Positions 26,134 to 34,356 of a DNA stretch of 44,749 nucleotides are shown here, one piece after another (position 1 is the first letter of the stretch; the number at the start of each line of letters is the position of its first letter). Origin of the DNA: Paraburkholderia ginsengiterrae (lineage in GTDB: Bacteria > Pseudomonadota > Gammaproteobacteria > Burkholderiales > Burkholderiaceae); the NCBI RefSeq assembly GCF_001645125.1, contig NZ_LXKA01000342.1, forward strand, positions 1 to 44,749. Direction: 5' to 3'. The notes under the pieces were generated by a model. It saw only the letters and a program-made list of their open reading frames with translations, searched no databases and had not been told where the DNA came from. The position numbers were made by a program, and so were the translations under genes.

Positions 26134-26388
26134 GTGATCGGACAGATTGCAATCGGTGTACTTGGTGCCGCGAGCGTTTTCCTGTCGCAGGACCGACGCG
26201 AACACTGGCGGAGGTGGGCCTGCATCTGTGGGCTTGCAGGGCAACCGTTCTGGTTCTGGATGGCGTGGGAATCGCAGCAGTACGGCGTGCTCGCGCTGTG
26301 TTTTGTGTATGCGTGGTCGTGGGCGCGAGGCTTCAGGGTGTACTGGATGGCCAGCCAGGAGCGGCGGCATGCAGTTCACGCTCGGTGA
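26134..26388 (+). CDS. Small membrane protein in the virB operon
   Basis: GTG 26134, preceded by GGGGTGAACCT, gives 84 residues. Three hydrophobic segments are seen: IGQIAIGVLGAASVFLS, WACICGLAGQPFWFWMAW and YGVLALCFVYAWSWARG. The tail is basic and His-rich. No family recognised. It lies between virB4 and virB5 and overlaps the next gene by 20 bases, so it is expressed with the transfer operon. Confidence 0.6.
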   Translation: MIGQIAIGVLGAASVFLSQDRREHWRRWACICGLAGQPFWFWMAWESQQYGVLALCFVYAWSWARGFRVYWMASQERRHAVHAR

Positions 26389-26605
26389 AATAGAAGGGGC
26401 AATCCACTTGTGGCGTGTGCGCGCGTCATCGGATGCCGGGTTTGCCGGCAGCGTCGTGGGATGCGCGCTGGCGCGACTTTATGGCGAGACGATCGTTGAC
26501 CATCGCGTGGTGGCGGATAACGAACTCGACGACGTGGAGCGCGATGCTTTGCGGGTCTTCGTCCGGATGTCAACCGTGCAACAGGAAGCGGAGGTGCAGA
26601 AATGA
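26369..26605 (+). CDS. DUF3717-like small protein
   Basis: ATG 26369 gives 78 residues beginning MQFTLGEIEGAIHLWRVR. The opening resembles DUF3717 proteins, which start with a (T/L)xxEIExAINxWR helix and contain a later xYxxxIxxHR segment, here LYGETIVDHRVV. It is small, soluble and without known function. It overlaps the small membrane gene by 20 bases and virB5 by 4 bases (ATGA), so translation is coupled. Confidence 0.6.
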   Translation: MQFTLGEIEGAIHLWRVRASSDAGFAGSVVGCALARLYGETIVDHRVVADNELDDVERDALRVFVRMSTVQQEAEVQK

Positions 26606-27252
26606 AAGGTATATCCGTAGCGGCCATCGCAACGATGGTCATGTCGACGACAGTTTTCGCAACGGGCGTCCCGGTCGGCGACGCCGGGACGTGGACAGCG
26701 CTGGCCGCACAACTCGCCCAGCTCAAGCAGGAATACGACACGCTCAAGCAGCAATACGGCGCGGTAACCGGGTCGTACGCGCGGGGTGGGCAGGGGCTGA
26801 CCGATGCAATCGACGCGTCGTCCATCGTGCCCGGTAGCTGGCAGGACGTTGTATCGCAGCAGAAGAGCGGCATCTACGGAAGCCGGCAGGCGACGTATGA
26901 AAAGGTGATGAACACGATGTCACCCGATGACTTCGCTGACAAGGGCGAGGGCGCGAACTACAAGATGAGTACCGACTCGGTTCGGTCTGCACTGGCCGGC
27001 GGTGAGTCGCTGTACGACGAGGCGCAAACGCACCTGCGTAACTTCCAGAACCTGTCGCAGCAGGTCGACACGACGCAGAACGTCAAGGATGCAGCCGATC
27101 TGCAGAACCGCATGTCGGCCGAGCTGGGCATGGCGCAGTCCGCGCAAACGAAATTACAGGCCATCAATGCGAATCTGACCGCCAATCAGGTGAATGAAAG
27201 TAATCAGGCGACGGCGGCTCGCACGAAGTTTTTTCAGAACGTATCGAAGTGA
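26602..27252 (+). CDS. virB5: VirB5-like minor pilus protein
   Basis: This 216-residue protein has a signal peptide (MKGISVAAIATMVMSTTVFA) and then a helical, Gln-rich body (LAAQLAQLKQEYDTLKQQYGAVTG) typical of VirB5/TraC. VirB5 sits at the pilus tip and helps contact recipients. Its start overlaps the preceding stop (ATGA). The tail (NQVNESNQATAARTKFFQNVSK) is a typical VirB5 ending. Confidence 0.88.
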   Translation: MKGISVAAIATMVMSTTVFATGVPVGDAGTWTALAAQLAQLKQEYDTLKQQYGAVTGSYARGGQGLTDAIDASSIVPGSWQDVVSQQKSGIYGSRQATYEKVMNTMSPDDFADKGEGANYKMSTDSVRSALAGGESLYDEAQTHLRNFQNLSQQVDTTQNVKDAADLQNRMSAELGMAQSAQTKLQAINANLTANQVNESNQATAARTKFFQNVSK

Positions 27253-27260
27253 GGATCGAA

Positions 27261-27386
27261 ATGCGACGCATCGCTTTTTACCTTCTGATCACCGGGGCCA
27301 CGTGTCTCGCCGGTTGCGCGCATTCCGGCGCGATATCGAAATCGCCGTGCGCGTGCGATTTTCATCCAATCGGCCGTCAGGTGTAA
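27261..27386 (+). CDS. virB7: VirB7-like small lipoprotein
   Basis: ATG 27261, 8 bases after virB5 and preceded by GAGGATCGAA, encodes 41 residues. A hydrophobic signal ends in the lipobox LAGC (Cys 19). The mature part of about 23 residues has further Cys residues in SPCACDF. VirB7 is a small outer-membrane lipoprotein that stabilises VirB9, sometimes by a disulfide. Size, lipobox and place between virB5 and virB6 fit VirB7. A lysis- or exclusion-type lipoprotein cannot be excluded. Confidence 0.7.
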   Translation: MRRIAFYLLITGATCLAGCAHSGAISKSPCACDFHPIGRQV

Positions 27387-27440
27387 CGCGTGCACCGTGG
27401 GCCTGCCGGCGCACGGGTGATTGAACTTGGAGACAGGCAT

Positions 27441-27749
27441 ATGACGTGGACAGGCAAACTCACCTGGTTCCTTCTCGCGGTCGCAGTGGTTGGATGCGGC
27501 GGCTTGATCGTTTACGTCGTGCATACCGGTGGCACAGGTGGCAGCACCATCGAACCCCCTGCGCAGACTGTGCCGGCGTTCGAGCCGAAGACCGAAGCGT
27601 ATTACCTCGCGCATCAGGGCGAGATGAAACAACGACTGGCTGAATGCAAGAACCACGGTATCGGAGTCGGCACCGACACGCCGGAAGCAAGGGATTGCAC
27701 GGCGGCAGCCGCAGCGCTTAACGATAGGTTCTTTGGCGCGAGCAAGTGA
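27441..27749 (+). CDS. EexN-like entry-exclusion protein
   Basis: ATG 27441 (after GGAGACAGGCAT) gives 102 residues. An N-terminal membrane segment (WFLLAVAVVGCGGLIVYVV) is followed by AYYLAHQGEMKQRLAECKNH and later EARDCTAAAAALNDRFF. The YLAHxxExxxRLxECxN...DCxxAxxA pattern is that of EexN/TrbK-type exclusion proteins, which block entry of a second like plasmid. A Gly-Cys-Gly lies within the hydrophobic segment but a classic lipobox is not clear. Position before virB6 is typical for eex in VirB-type operons. Confidence 0.72.
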   Translation: MTWTGKLTWFLLAVAVVGCGGLIVYVVHTGGTGGSTIEPPAQTVPAFEPKTEAYYLAHQGEMKQRLAECKNHGIGVGTDTPEARDCTAAAAALNDRFFGASK

Positions 27750-27750
27750 C

Positions 27751-28839
27751 ATGGCCGATCCGGTAGATCAATTCATTCAGACGCTGTTCGACAGCATCCC
27801 CTCGCGGACGGAAGCGTTTCTGTCGACCAACTACCCGGTGCTGGGGCACGCGGTCACGCAACCTGCGCTGTACCTCGCGATGATCTGGGTGGCGGTGAAG
27901 GTGATGCGGGTTCATTCCGGGCGCGATCCGGCGGACGTATGGCCTTTGGTGAGGATGCTGCTCACGATCATGTTCGTGTTTGCAGCATTAAACTGGGGCG
28001 GTCTGGCCGGACAGATCTTTCACTCATTCCAGGAGCTGCGCGACGACACCGTAAGTTCCCTGATGGGCGGGCAGTCGATGACGCAATATCTGGAGAACGA
28101 CTACAACAAGTTTTCAGACGCATCGGGCCAGATGATGAAGCAGTCCATGCTCAATATCGGCATCGTTCTTCTTGGATTGGCGTTGCAGATCGTCAACTCA
28201 GCAATGGTCCTGATCGCCCTGGTCCTGAAGGTTGGGTCAGACATGGGCTTTGCGGTCACGATGCTGCTCTTCCCTTTGTTTGTCCCGACGTTGATGTGGA
28301 ACAGCACGCGCGGATTCGGCATGAGCTGGTTCGCAGCGATGGCGAAGTTCGCGCTGGTCGGAATCCTGCTCGGTGTCATCGTGAAGTTCAGCTTTGATAT
28401 CACCGACCAGTTTGTCTCGAAGATGGATCCCAATGCGATGACGGCGAAGGATGCCTTCGCTGCAATCATCATCGCCGGGGCAATCGCACTGTTCATGGCC
28501 TTTACCATTCGTCCCCTGGCGTCCGCTCTGACATCGAGCGGCGCCGCGGGCAGCGGTATGGCGGACATGATCGGCGGCTTCATGATGTCCCAGATCATGT
28601 CGAAGTTCTCCGGTGGGCGAGGTGGCGCTGGCGCAAATCCGGGTGCGGCGACTGCACTGACCAGTATCAGCAACACACAGACTGCTCACGGCAACCAGCT
28701 TGCGCGAACTGAGAGGGCGTTGTCCTCGGGTGGCGCTATGAACACTTCCGGCATGTCGAGCCCATCGGGCGCCGGGCAACCGGGCGGCCCAGGCGGCAGA
28801 ACGCCTTCGAGTGGCGCATCTGATGGAGGTCAATGGTGA
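27751..28839 (+). CDS. virB6: VirB6/TrbL-type polytopic membrane protein
   Basis: ATG 27751 gives 362 residues. At least five hydrophobic helices are seen between residues 40 and 265, including PALYLAMIWVAVKVM, IGIVLLGLALQIVNSAMVLIA and AIIIAGAIALFMAFTI. The central FPLFVPTLMWNSTRGF region matches VirB6. The Gly/Ser-rich C-terminal tail of about 90 residues is likely cytoplasmic or disordered. VirB6 forms part of the inner-membrane channel. The gene overlaps virB8 by 7 bases. Confidence 0.88.
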   Translation: MADPVDQFIQTLFDSIPSRTEAFLSTNYPVLGHAVTQPALYLAMIWVAVKVMRVHSGRDPADVWPLVRMLLTIMFVFAALNWGGLAGQIFHSFQELRDDTVSSLMGGQSMTQYLENDYNKFSDASGQMMKQSMLNIGIVLLGLALQIVNSAMVLIALVLKVGSDMGFAVTMLLFPLFVPTLMWNSTRGFGMSWFAAMAKFALVGILLGVIVKFSFDITDQFVSKMDPNAMTAKDAFAAIIIAGAIALFMAFTIRPLASALTSSGAAGSGMADMIGGFMMSQIMSKFSGGRGGAGANPGAATALTSISNTQTAHGNQLARTERALSSGGAMNTSGMSSPSGAGQPGGPGGRTPSSGASDGGQW

Positions 28840-29540
28840 GCGCGATTGTCCAGAAATCATCCACCGTACCACAGGCGTCAGTGCCTGACGTACCGCCAGC
28901 CGAATCCTATGAAGCGATTCGCCTGTCCCGGAATCGCGCATATCTGCTTGCGTTGGTAGCGTGGCCGATCGCAGGCCTTGCGCTGGCTTCGATGGCCTAC
29001 GACAAGGCTAATCAGGAATATGTACCACCCGTGGTGCTGACCCTTGACAGAAACAACCACGTCGCAAAAAGCGAGATCGGCACACCTGCGATGCTCAGTT
29101 CGAAAGATGCCGTGATCGAGAGCGAGCTTGCCCGTTACGTGACGGAACGCTACACGCTTGATCGCGCGTTTCGCCAGGACCACATTGATTACGTCAGGCT
29201 GCATTCCGCATCGAACGTGGCGGACCGCTTCAACCACGAGATGGACGCGAAGAACAGAGACAACCCGTACTACAGCATCGCCGAGACGACGGTGCGCCGG
29301 GTCAGGGATGTTCGCGTACGGATTCTCGACCGGGACGACCACAAAGCCGAAGCAACCTTCGCGACCTACAACGACGGGAACGGCGACAACAAGACGATCT
29401 ACTGGCATGTGCTGTTCCGATACGAATTCGTGAAGCAGGCGTTGACACCGCAGAACCGCTACATCAACGGGACGGGCTTCATGGTGACCGGCTTCGAGCC
29501 GAACACCGAGCCGGGTGCGCCGGCCCCATCCGGAGGTTGA
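28833..29540 (+). CDS. virB8: VirB8 inner-membrane scaffold protein
   Basis: This 235-residue protein has one N-terminal membrane helix (YLLALVAWPIAGLALASMAY) and a periplasmic NTF2-like domain. The motifs SESYEAIRLSRNRAY-like entry, YVTERYTLDRAFRQDHIDYVRL and YWHVLFRYEF plus NGTGFMVTGFE are typical of VirB8. VirB8 connects the inner-membrane complex to the core. It overlaps virB6 upstream and is followed after one base by the short VirB9-like gene. Confidence 0.9.
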   Translation: MVSAIVQKSSTVPQASVPDVPPAESYEAIRLSRNRAYLLALVAWPIAGLALASMAYDKANQEYVPPVVLTLDRNNHVAKSEIGTPAMLSSKDAVIESELARYVTERYTLDRAFRQDHIDYVRLHSASNVADRFNHEMDAKNRDNPYYSIAETTVRRVRDVRVRILDRDDHKAEATFATYNDGNGDNKTIYWHVLFRYEFVKQALTPQNRYINGTGFMVTGFEPNTEPGAPAPSGG

Positions 29541-29541
29541 G

Positions 29542-29952
29542 ATGCGAACAGTCAGGAGCGCCTTGACGGCAGTGGTAGTAGCAATGGCGCTGTCGGGCGT
29601 GGCTCACGCAGTAATAGCTGCTGATCCTGTCCTGCGGGGTACGGAAGGCACTGTACAGCGCTTGCCGTACGTGCCGGACCAGATCTATGACCTGACGGTT
29701 GCTGACAGAACCTTGTTGGCGATTGACTTCCCGACCGGCGAGCACATCAAGGCCGTCGCGCAGAGCACGGCACCGGTCTTTCATGTTCAACGAACGGGCG
29801 ACACGCTGCAGGTGACGGCCGACAAGCCGGGCGAAACGATGGGGCTGAATGTCACGACGACGCGCGGCACGTATCACCTCCAGATAGCGTCGATTGCCGA
29901 TGCGTTGACGGCCGCGCATATCGTTCATTTCGTGACGCCGTCGGCGTACTAA
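29542..29952 (+). CDS. Short VirB9-like protein (N-terminal domain only)
   Basis: ATG 29542 gives 136 residues with a signal peptide ending near GVAHA. The mature part aligns by eye with the N-terminal domain of the full VirB9 encoded next: PDQIYDLTVADRTLLAIDF against PNQVYEITGVYGYATTIEF, and LNVTTTRGTYHLQIAS against LTVTTSNHVYYFRLSS. The VirB9 C-terminal domain that binds VirB7 and the outer-membrane cap is absent. The gene ends normally with TAA, with no sign of a frameshift into the next gene. It may substitute at some positions of the core ring or act as a chaperone; this is inference. Confidence 0.8.
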   Translation: MRTVRSALTAVVVAMALSGVAHAVIAADPVLRGTEGTVQRLPYVPDQIYDLTVADRTLLAIDFPTGEHIKAVAQSTAPVFHVQRTGDTLQVTADKPGETMGLNVTTTRGTYHLQIASIADALTAAHIVHFVTPSAY

Positions 29953-29969
29953 GCAGGAGAGGGAGCGAC

Positions 29970-30746
29970 ATGAAAACTGTTCGCCACGGCATGCTGGCAT
30001 GGTCAGTGGGTATTGCGTGCGCCGTTACGGGTGCGAACGCACAAGCGGCCAAAAATCCGCGCTGCGTGATCACGGACAACAGGGTATGCCAGCTCCAGTT
30101 TGACCCGAATCAGGTCTATGAAATCACCGGCGTCTATGGGTATGCGACGACGATCGAGTTCGCGCCAGGGGAAAAGATCCTCAACAAGGCGATCGGCGAT
30201 TCAATCGGCTGGCAGGTCCTGAAGTTTCGCAATCATCTCGTGCTCAAGCCGGTCGAGCCTGATGCGAGAACCAATCTGACGGTCACGACCAGCAACCACG
30301 TTTATTACTTCCGCCTGTCCAGTTCGAAGAACCCGGAACGCGCGACCTATGCGGTACGCTTCCTGTATCCGGCTGATGGAAGCGATGGGTGGGGCGATGA
30401 TTCGGGTGGCGTCTCTGACGCATCGTATTCGCAGCCCCGCATGGTCAACAGAAATTATCAGGTGTCGGGTGACGAAAATTCGTTCGGCCTGCAGCGCGTT
30501 TTTGACGACGGGCAGTTCACTTACTTTCTGACCTCGATCGGGAAGCCCAAGCCGAGCATTTACGTCGTCGACCGGGACGGCACCGAGGCACTTGCGCCCA
30601 TGCGCAGGGAAGGGCCATATCTGGTGATCGAGCAGATGGCTGACCGCTTTACGCTGCGCGACGGCGATCGCACCTTGTGCGTGACCCGGTCGCAACAGGG
30701 TGCGGCGACGCAGGCGCAGCGCTCACCCTGGGGAGGCGGAAATTGA
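29970..30746 (+). CDS. virB9: VirB9 outer core-complex protein
   Basis: This 258-residue protein has a signal peptide (cleavage near ANAQA), an N-terminal domain with VCQLQFDPNQVYEITG and EFAPGEKIL, and a C-terminal domain with FGLQRVFDDGQFTYFLT and EGPYLVIEQMADRFTLRDGD. These are VirB9/CagX hallmarks. With VirB7 and VirB10 it builds the outer-membrane core. The stop overlaps the TTG start of virB10 (TTGA). Confidence 0.92.
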   Translation: MKTVRHGMLAWSVGIACAVTGANAQAAKNPRCVITDNRVCQLQFDPNQVYEITGVYGYATTIEFAPGEKILNKAIGDSIGWQVLKFRNHLVLKPVEPDARTNLTVTTSNHVYYFRLSSSKNPERATYAVRFLYPADGSDGWGDDSGGVSDASYSQPRMVNRNYQVSGDENSFGLQRVFDDGQFTYFLTSIGKPKPSIYVVDRDGTEALAPMRREGPYLVIEQMADRFTLRDGDRTLCVTRSQQGAATQAQRSPWGGGN

Positions 30747-31999
30747 ATACGCCTGATAACCCGAATGATCTGCCTCGAGACAGCGGGCAGCCAGGGGGCG
30801 AGCCGGCCGATGCAGGCGACAGCCTGAACGAGCGCCGGCGCGCAGCTGATGCGCTAAGGCAGACGTCGCTCGCGGCCGATACTGCCCGCGGCCGGCGTCA
30901 AACCTTTTTCACGGTCGCCGGCGCGATTCTGTTCTTGTTGTGTGCCGGTGGGTTCTACGGGATGAAGCATGACGCGCCGGCGCCATCGAGCAGTTCCGAT
31001 AAGCCGAAGATCGACGAAGACACGACGAAGGCCGCGCCGCTGGATGCTGGCCGGCAGAAACTTCCGGCGTCGATGGCGGCAGCTGCGTCGGCACCAGCGG
31101 CAAGTTCTGGCGTCGATCCGGACGAAGCGCGACGGGCTGCGGAGCGTCAACGTCAGGCGGCCGCAGCAGCTGAGCAGGCACGCAGAAAAACCGAGGCAAT
31201 GCACGAGGCGCGGATCAAGTCGGGTCTGTTTGGTTCAGACACGGGGGGCGATGGTTCGGACGATGCAGGTGCCGCTTCCGCTGATGCACAGCAGGGTGGG
31301 GCAGGCCTGGGCCGCCGCACTGGCGGTGACGGCCCAAATGATACGAATTCGGCCTTCGCGCGCAGTGTTTCGAGCGCCGACGACTCCACGTCCAAGGCGC
31401 AAAAGATCGACAACCTGCAGTGCAAGATGGAGCCGGGGGCAATCCTCGAGGGCCATTTGGTGCCGCGCATTATCTCGGACCTGCCTGGTTCCATCACGAT
31501 CATGCTGGATCGGGATGCTTATGGGGAGCAGGGCAGGATTGTGCTGCTGCCGTGGGGCACGCGCATTACAGGCAAACCGAATTCGTCTGTGCGCAAGGGG
31601 CAGGAACGAACCTTCATCGCGAGCGCCGTCGCCTTGCGTCCGGATGGCGCCAAGATCCCTGTCACCTCACCGGTTGCCGATCAGCTCGGATCGGCGGGCA
31701 TCGATGCCGAAGTTGATAACCACGTTGGGCAGATCCTCGGCATGATCGCGGCGCTGTCGCTGCTCGGTGCTGGCTCATCGACCTACGGTGTGTCGTCGTC
31801 AGACCAGAACAACTCGATGGCGATGTACCGCGCGGGTGTGCAGCAGTCGATGGCGCAGTCTTCGCAGCAGCTGCTGGGTGGCTACGTCAACATCCCGCCA
31901 ACACTCAAAAACGACCAGGGCACGCGCGTGCGCATTCAGGTCGAGCACGAACTGGACTTCTCCGACTACTGCAAATCGGGCGACGGGGAGGAATGGTGA
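30743..31999 (+). CDS. virB10: VirB10 core-complex protein, TTG start
   Basis: TTG 30743 overlaps the virB9 stop (TTGA) and follows GGGGAGGCGG at good spacing, giving 418 residues. The 5'-extended reading runs inside virB9 and is rejected. The layout is a cytoplasmic tail, one membrane helix (FFTVAGAILFLLCAGGFYG), a long Ala/Pro/Arg-rich periplasmic linker and the TrbI/VirB10 barrel domain. The barrel shows LQCKMEPGAILEGHLVPRII and QGRIVLLPWGTRITG. VirB10 spans both membranes and gates the channel. An ALSLLGAGSSTYGV segment fits the outer-membrane antenna region. Confidence 0.92.
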   Translation: MNTPDNPNDLPRDSGQPGGEPADAGDSLNERRRAADALRQTSLAADTARGRRQTFFTVAGAILFLLCAGGFYGMKHDAPAPSSSSDKPKIDEDTTKAAPLDAGRQKLPASMAAAASAPAASSGVDPDEARRAAERQRQAAAAAEQARRKTEAMHEARIKSGLFGSDTGGDGSDDAGAASADAQQGGAGLGRRTGGDGPNDTNSAFARSVSSADDSTSKAQKIDNLQCKMEPGAILEGHLVPRIISDLPGSITIMLDRDAYGEQGRIVLLPWGTRITGKPNSSVRKGQERTFIASAVALRPDGAKIPVTSPVADQLGSAGIDAEVDNHVGQILGMIAALSLLGAGSSTYGVSSSDQNNSMAMYRAGVQQSMAQSSQQLLGGYVNIPPTLKNDQGTRVRIQVEHELDFSDYCKSGDGEEW

Positions 32000-32256
32000 C
32001 AACGGATATCTCGCACGTTCAATGCGAAGTCGCCGTCGGCGAACTGCGCCGCCAGCTGGACGACGCGGTTGCCGACGCGTTGCAGGCACAGATATTGAGG
32101 GACTTCGCCCGGGATGACGGACGGTATCTGATGCTCGCGCAGGCAAAGCTTAAGGCCGTTGCCCGCCAGTGTTTTGATGCGCAGGTTTGCCTCGATCGTC
32201 CGTTCGTGCAGCAGGCTGGCGCGGTCGCTCGCGCCGAGCGCATCCGGGGGCGCTGA
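31993..32256 (+). CDS. Small unknown helical protein between virB10 and virB11
   Basis: ATG 31993 overlaps the virB10 stop and gives 87 residues, mostly helical and charged (ELRRQLDDAVADALQAQILRD). No signal peptide or membrane segment. No family recognised. The 1-base gap to virB11 and the overlap upstream show it is translated as part of the operon. Confidence 0.6.
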   Translation: MVTTDISHVQCEVAVGELRRQLDDAVADALQAQILRDFARDDGRYLMLAQAKLKAVARQCFDAQVCLDRPFVQQAGAVARAERIRGR

Positions 32257-32257
32257 C

Positions 32258-33268
32258 ATGTCGATCGTTCCGGCATTCTTCAACCGCACCGAGTCCATCC
32301 GGCCGCTCTTCGATGACGCTGATGTCTCGGAGATTGCGGTGAATGGTCCAGGTGTCGTATGGGCCGGACGGAAGGGCGTGCGCTTCATGGAGCGAGTGGT
32401 TACGCCGGTATTGACCGAAAGTACGTTGCGGGACTTTGCCGAACTGGTGGCGCATCACTCGGACCAGGAGACAGATGCGAGGCGCCCGCTTCTCGCGGCC
32501 TCGATCCCTTCGGAACTGACCGGGCCGCGGAACCGCGATTTTCGGATCCAGGTTGTTCAACCGCCAGCAGTGCCACCGGGAACGATCGCGATTGCAATCC
32601 GCAAACCGTCAACGCTTGATCTCACGATGCAGTACTACGAGGAGAGCAGGGCCTTTGATCGGGTCAATGAACCGTTGGCAGACTCGGAAGACACCGACAA
32701 GAAACTGGCGTCGCTGTATGGGGATCGTGCGTGGCCAGCTTTCCTGCGACTCGCCGTCAAGGCGAAAAAGAACATCGTTGTGAGTGCACCGACTTTTGCC
32801 GGCAAGACGGAGTTCATCAACATGCTTCTGAAAGAGATCTCGCCGGCTGAGCGGATCGTGACGATTGAAGACGCGCGCGAGCTGCGGCCGCCGCAGGCCA
32901 ATACGGTGAACCTGCTGTATTCGCGAGGGAATCAGGGTACGGCAAACGTGACGGCAGTTGAACTGATGGAAGCGTCGTTGCGGTTGTCGCCTGATCGCGT
33001 GATCCCAGGCGAACTGCGCGGCGCGGAAGCATACGTCGCGCTCGAAATGCTTAATTCCGGCCACGGTGGCTGGATGACGACGCTGCACGCAACCAGTCCA
33101 GAACACATGTTCGAACGTCTGGCGCAGATGGTCATGCGCTTCGGTTCGACCTTGCAGCGCCCCGAGATTATCGACTATGCCCGCAGTCTCATCGATGTCG
33201 TGGTGCAGATGCATCGCTATGACGATGGGGTGCGGGGAATCAGCAAGGTGCTCTATGTCCCGCATTAA
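32258..33268 (+). CDS. virB11: VirB11 secretion ATPase
   Basis: ATG 32258 gives 336 residues. The N-terminal domain has FDDADVSEIAVNGPG. The ATPase domain carries the P-loop APTFAGKTEF, the Asp box IVTIEDARELRPP and the ELRGAEAYVALEMLNSGHGG plus TTLHATS His-box region. These are VirB11/PulE signatures. The P-loop has Ala at its first position and Phe-Ala before GKT where most homologues have GxTGSGKT; it still fits [AG]-x4-GK-[ST]. VirB11 forms hexamers that switch the channel between pilus assembly and transfer. Its 3' end overlaps virB1. Confidence 0.92.
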   Translation: MSIVPAFFNRTESIRPLFDDADVSEIAVNGPGVVWAGRKGVRFMERVVTPVLTESTLRDFAELVAHHSDQETDARRPLLAASIPSELTGPRNRDFRIQVVQPPAVPPGTIAIAIRKPSTLDLTMQYYEESRAFDRVNEPLADSEDTDKKLASLYGDRAWPAFLRLAVKAKKNIVVSAPTFAGKTEFINMLLKEISPAERIVTIEDARELRPPQANTVNLLYSRGNQGTANVTAVELMEASLRLSPDRVIPGELRGAEAYVALEMLNSGHGGWMTTLHATSPEHMFERLAQMVMRFGSTLQRPEIIDYARSLIDVVVQMHRYDDGVRGISKVLYVPH

Positions 33269-34025
33269 ATTGCCCTTCGCGCCTCTGGTGCTGACTCTGA
33301 TGCTGCTTTCCGCCCAAGCGTCACAAACGGATTTGCAGGTCGCACCCCCACCGGTTGCATCCTACTTTGTCTCGCTGGCCCAGGAGTGCGCCCCTGACGT
33401 TCATCCCGCGCTGTTGGGGCGCGTGACGACAGTTGAGAGCAGCGGCAATCCGTTCGCGATCGGCGTCGTCGGTGGCCATCTTGCGCGACAGCCAAAGAAC
33501 CTTCCGGAAGCGCTGGCCACCGTCAAGGTGCTCGACGCCGGCGGCTGGAACTACAGCATGGGACTGGTGCAGGTCAACGTACACAATTTGGCGCCTTACG
33601 GACAGACCACAGAGGGCATTTTCGAACCCTGCGCGAACCTCACGACCGGTGCCGCGATTCTTAAAACGTGCTACGCCCGCGCGAAACCGCAGTTTGCGCA
33701 GGCTGATGACGCGGTACGCGCGACGCTCTCCTGCTATTACAGCGGAGATCTGACTCGAGGCGCCGCTTATGCCCAAAAGGTGGCGGCTGCCGTCCCGGCG
33801 TCAGGGGTGCAGGGGGCGCAGCCGATCGAGGTTGTTCCAGACGTTCGCCCTGCAGGTGCGCCTGCACGACGCGCGGCAGCACGGCCGGACCGCGCTGCAA
33901 AGTCTGCGGCCAAAGACGACTGGTTCACGACCTATGGGGACGACGACGAAGACGGTCAGGTCAACGGCGAGGTGAGCGATACGCGCAAGGCAGTGCGGGC
34001 AACCGGAGCCGTTGATGATCAGTAA
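33255..34025 (+). CDS. virB1: VirB1-like lytic transglycosylase
   Basis: ATG 33255, inside the virB11 end, gives 256 residues. A signal peptide (LPFAPLVLTLMLLSAQAS) precedes a goose-lysozyme-type domain. The catalytic Glu is in VTTVESSGNPFAIGV, followed by NYSMGLVQVNVHNL and an AAILKTCYARA helix. The enzyme opens the peptidoglycan for channel assembly. The C-terminal 70 residues are Pro/Ala/Arg-rich and then acidic, as in many plasmid VirB1 proteins. It follows virB11 here rather than leading the operon. Confidence 0.9.
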   Translation: MSRIKLPFAPLVLTLMLLSAQASQTDLQVAPPPVASYFVSLAQECAPDVHPALLGRVTTVESSGNPFAIGVVGGHLARQPKNLPEALATVKVLDAGGWNYSMGLVQVNVHNLAPYGQTTEGIFEPCANLTTGAAILKTCYARAKPQFAQADDAVRATLSCYYSGDLTRGAAYAQKVAAAVPASGVQGAQPIEVVPDVRPAGAPARRAAARPDRAAKSAAKDDWFTTYGDDDEDGQVNGEVSDTRKAVRATGAVDDQ

Positions 34026-34356
34026 CGGGTACCGACTGCTCGCTGCGGCCCTTGTGCTGGACTGCTATGCCGTCACGGCGGCCGTGGCGGCGTCGCAATG
34101 GTGGCATCACCTGCCTGGGGCCGGTGGACAGTTCGCGGCGCTTATGGTGCCGATGTCGTTTTATCTGGTGGCGCAACTGGTGCGGGAGGGCGGTGTCTGG
34201 GCCTTGCTGCCGCCCACACTTGCCTTGATGTGGTTGGGTTCGCTGGCTGCGTCGCCGTTCTGTTTGTTCGGCCTAGCCGTGCGCAACACGTGGCGTGCCT
34301 GGCGATTCATGACTGGTGGACACAGGGCGCTCACCTGGAGAGGGGGTGGGGTATGA
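34015..34356 (+). CDS. Small membrane protein downstream of virB1
   Basis: ATG 34015 overlaps virB1 by 11 bases and gives 113 residues. Three hydrophobic segments are visible: YRLLAAALVLDCYAVTAAVA, FAALMVPMSFYLVAQLV and WALLPPTLALMWLGSLAAS. No family recognised. Overlaps on both sides show translational coupling within the transfer operon. Confidence 0.6.
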   Translation: MISNGYRLLAAALVLDCYAVTAAVAASQWWHHLPGAGGQFAALMVPMSFYLVAQLVREGGVWALLPPTLALMWLGSLAASPFCLFGLAVRNTWRAWRFMTGGHRALTWRGGGV

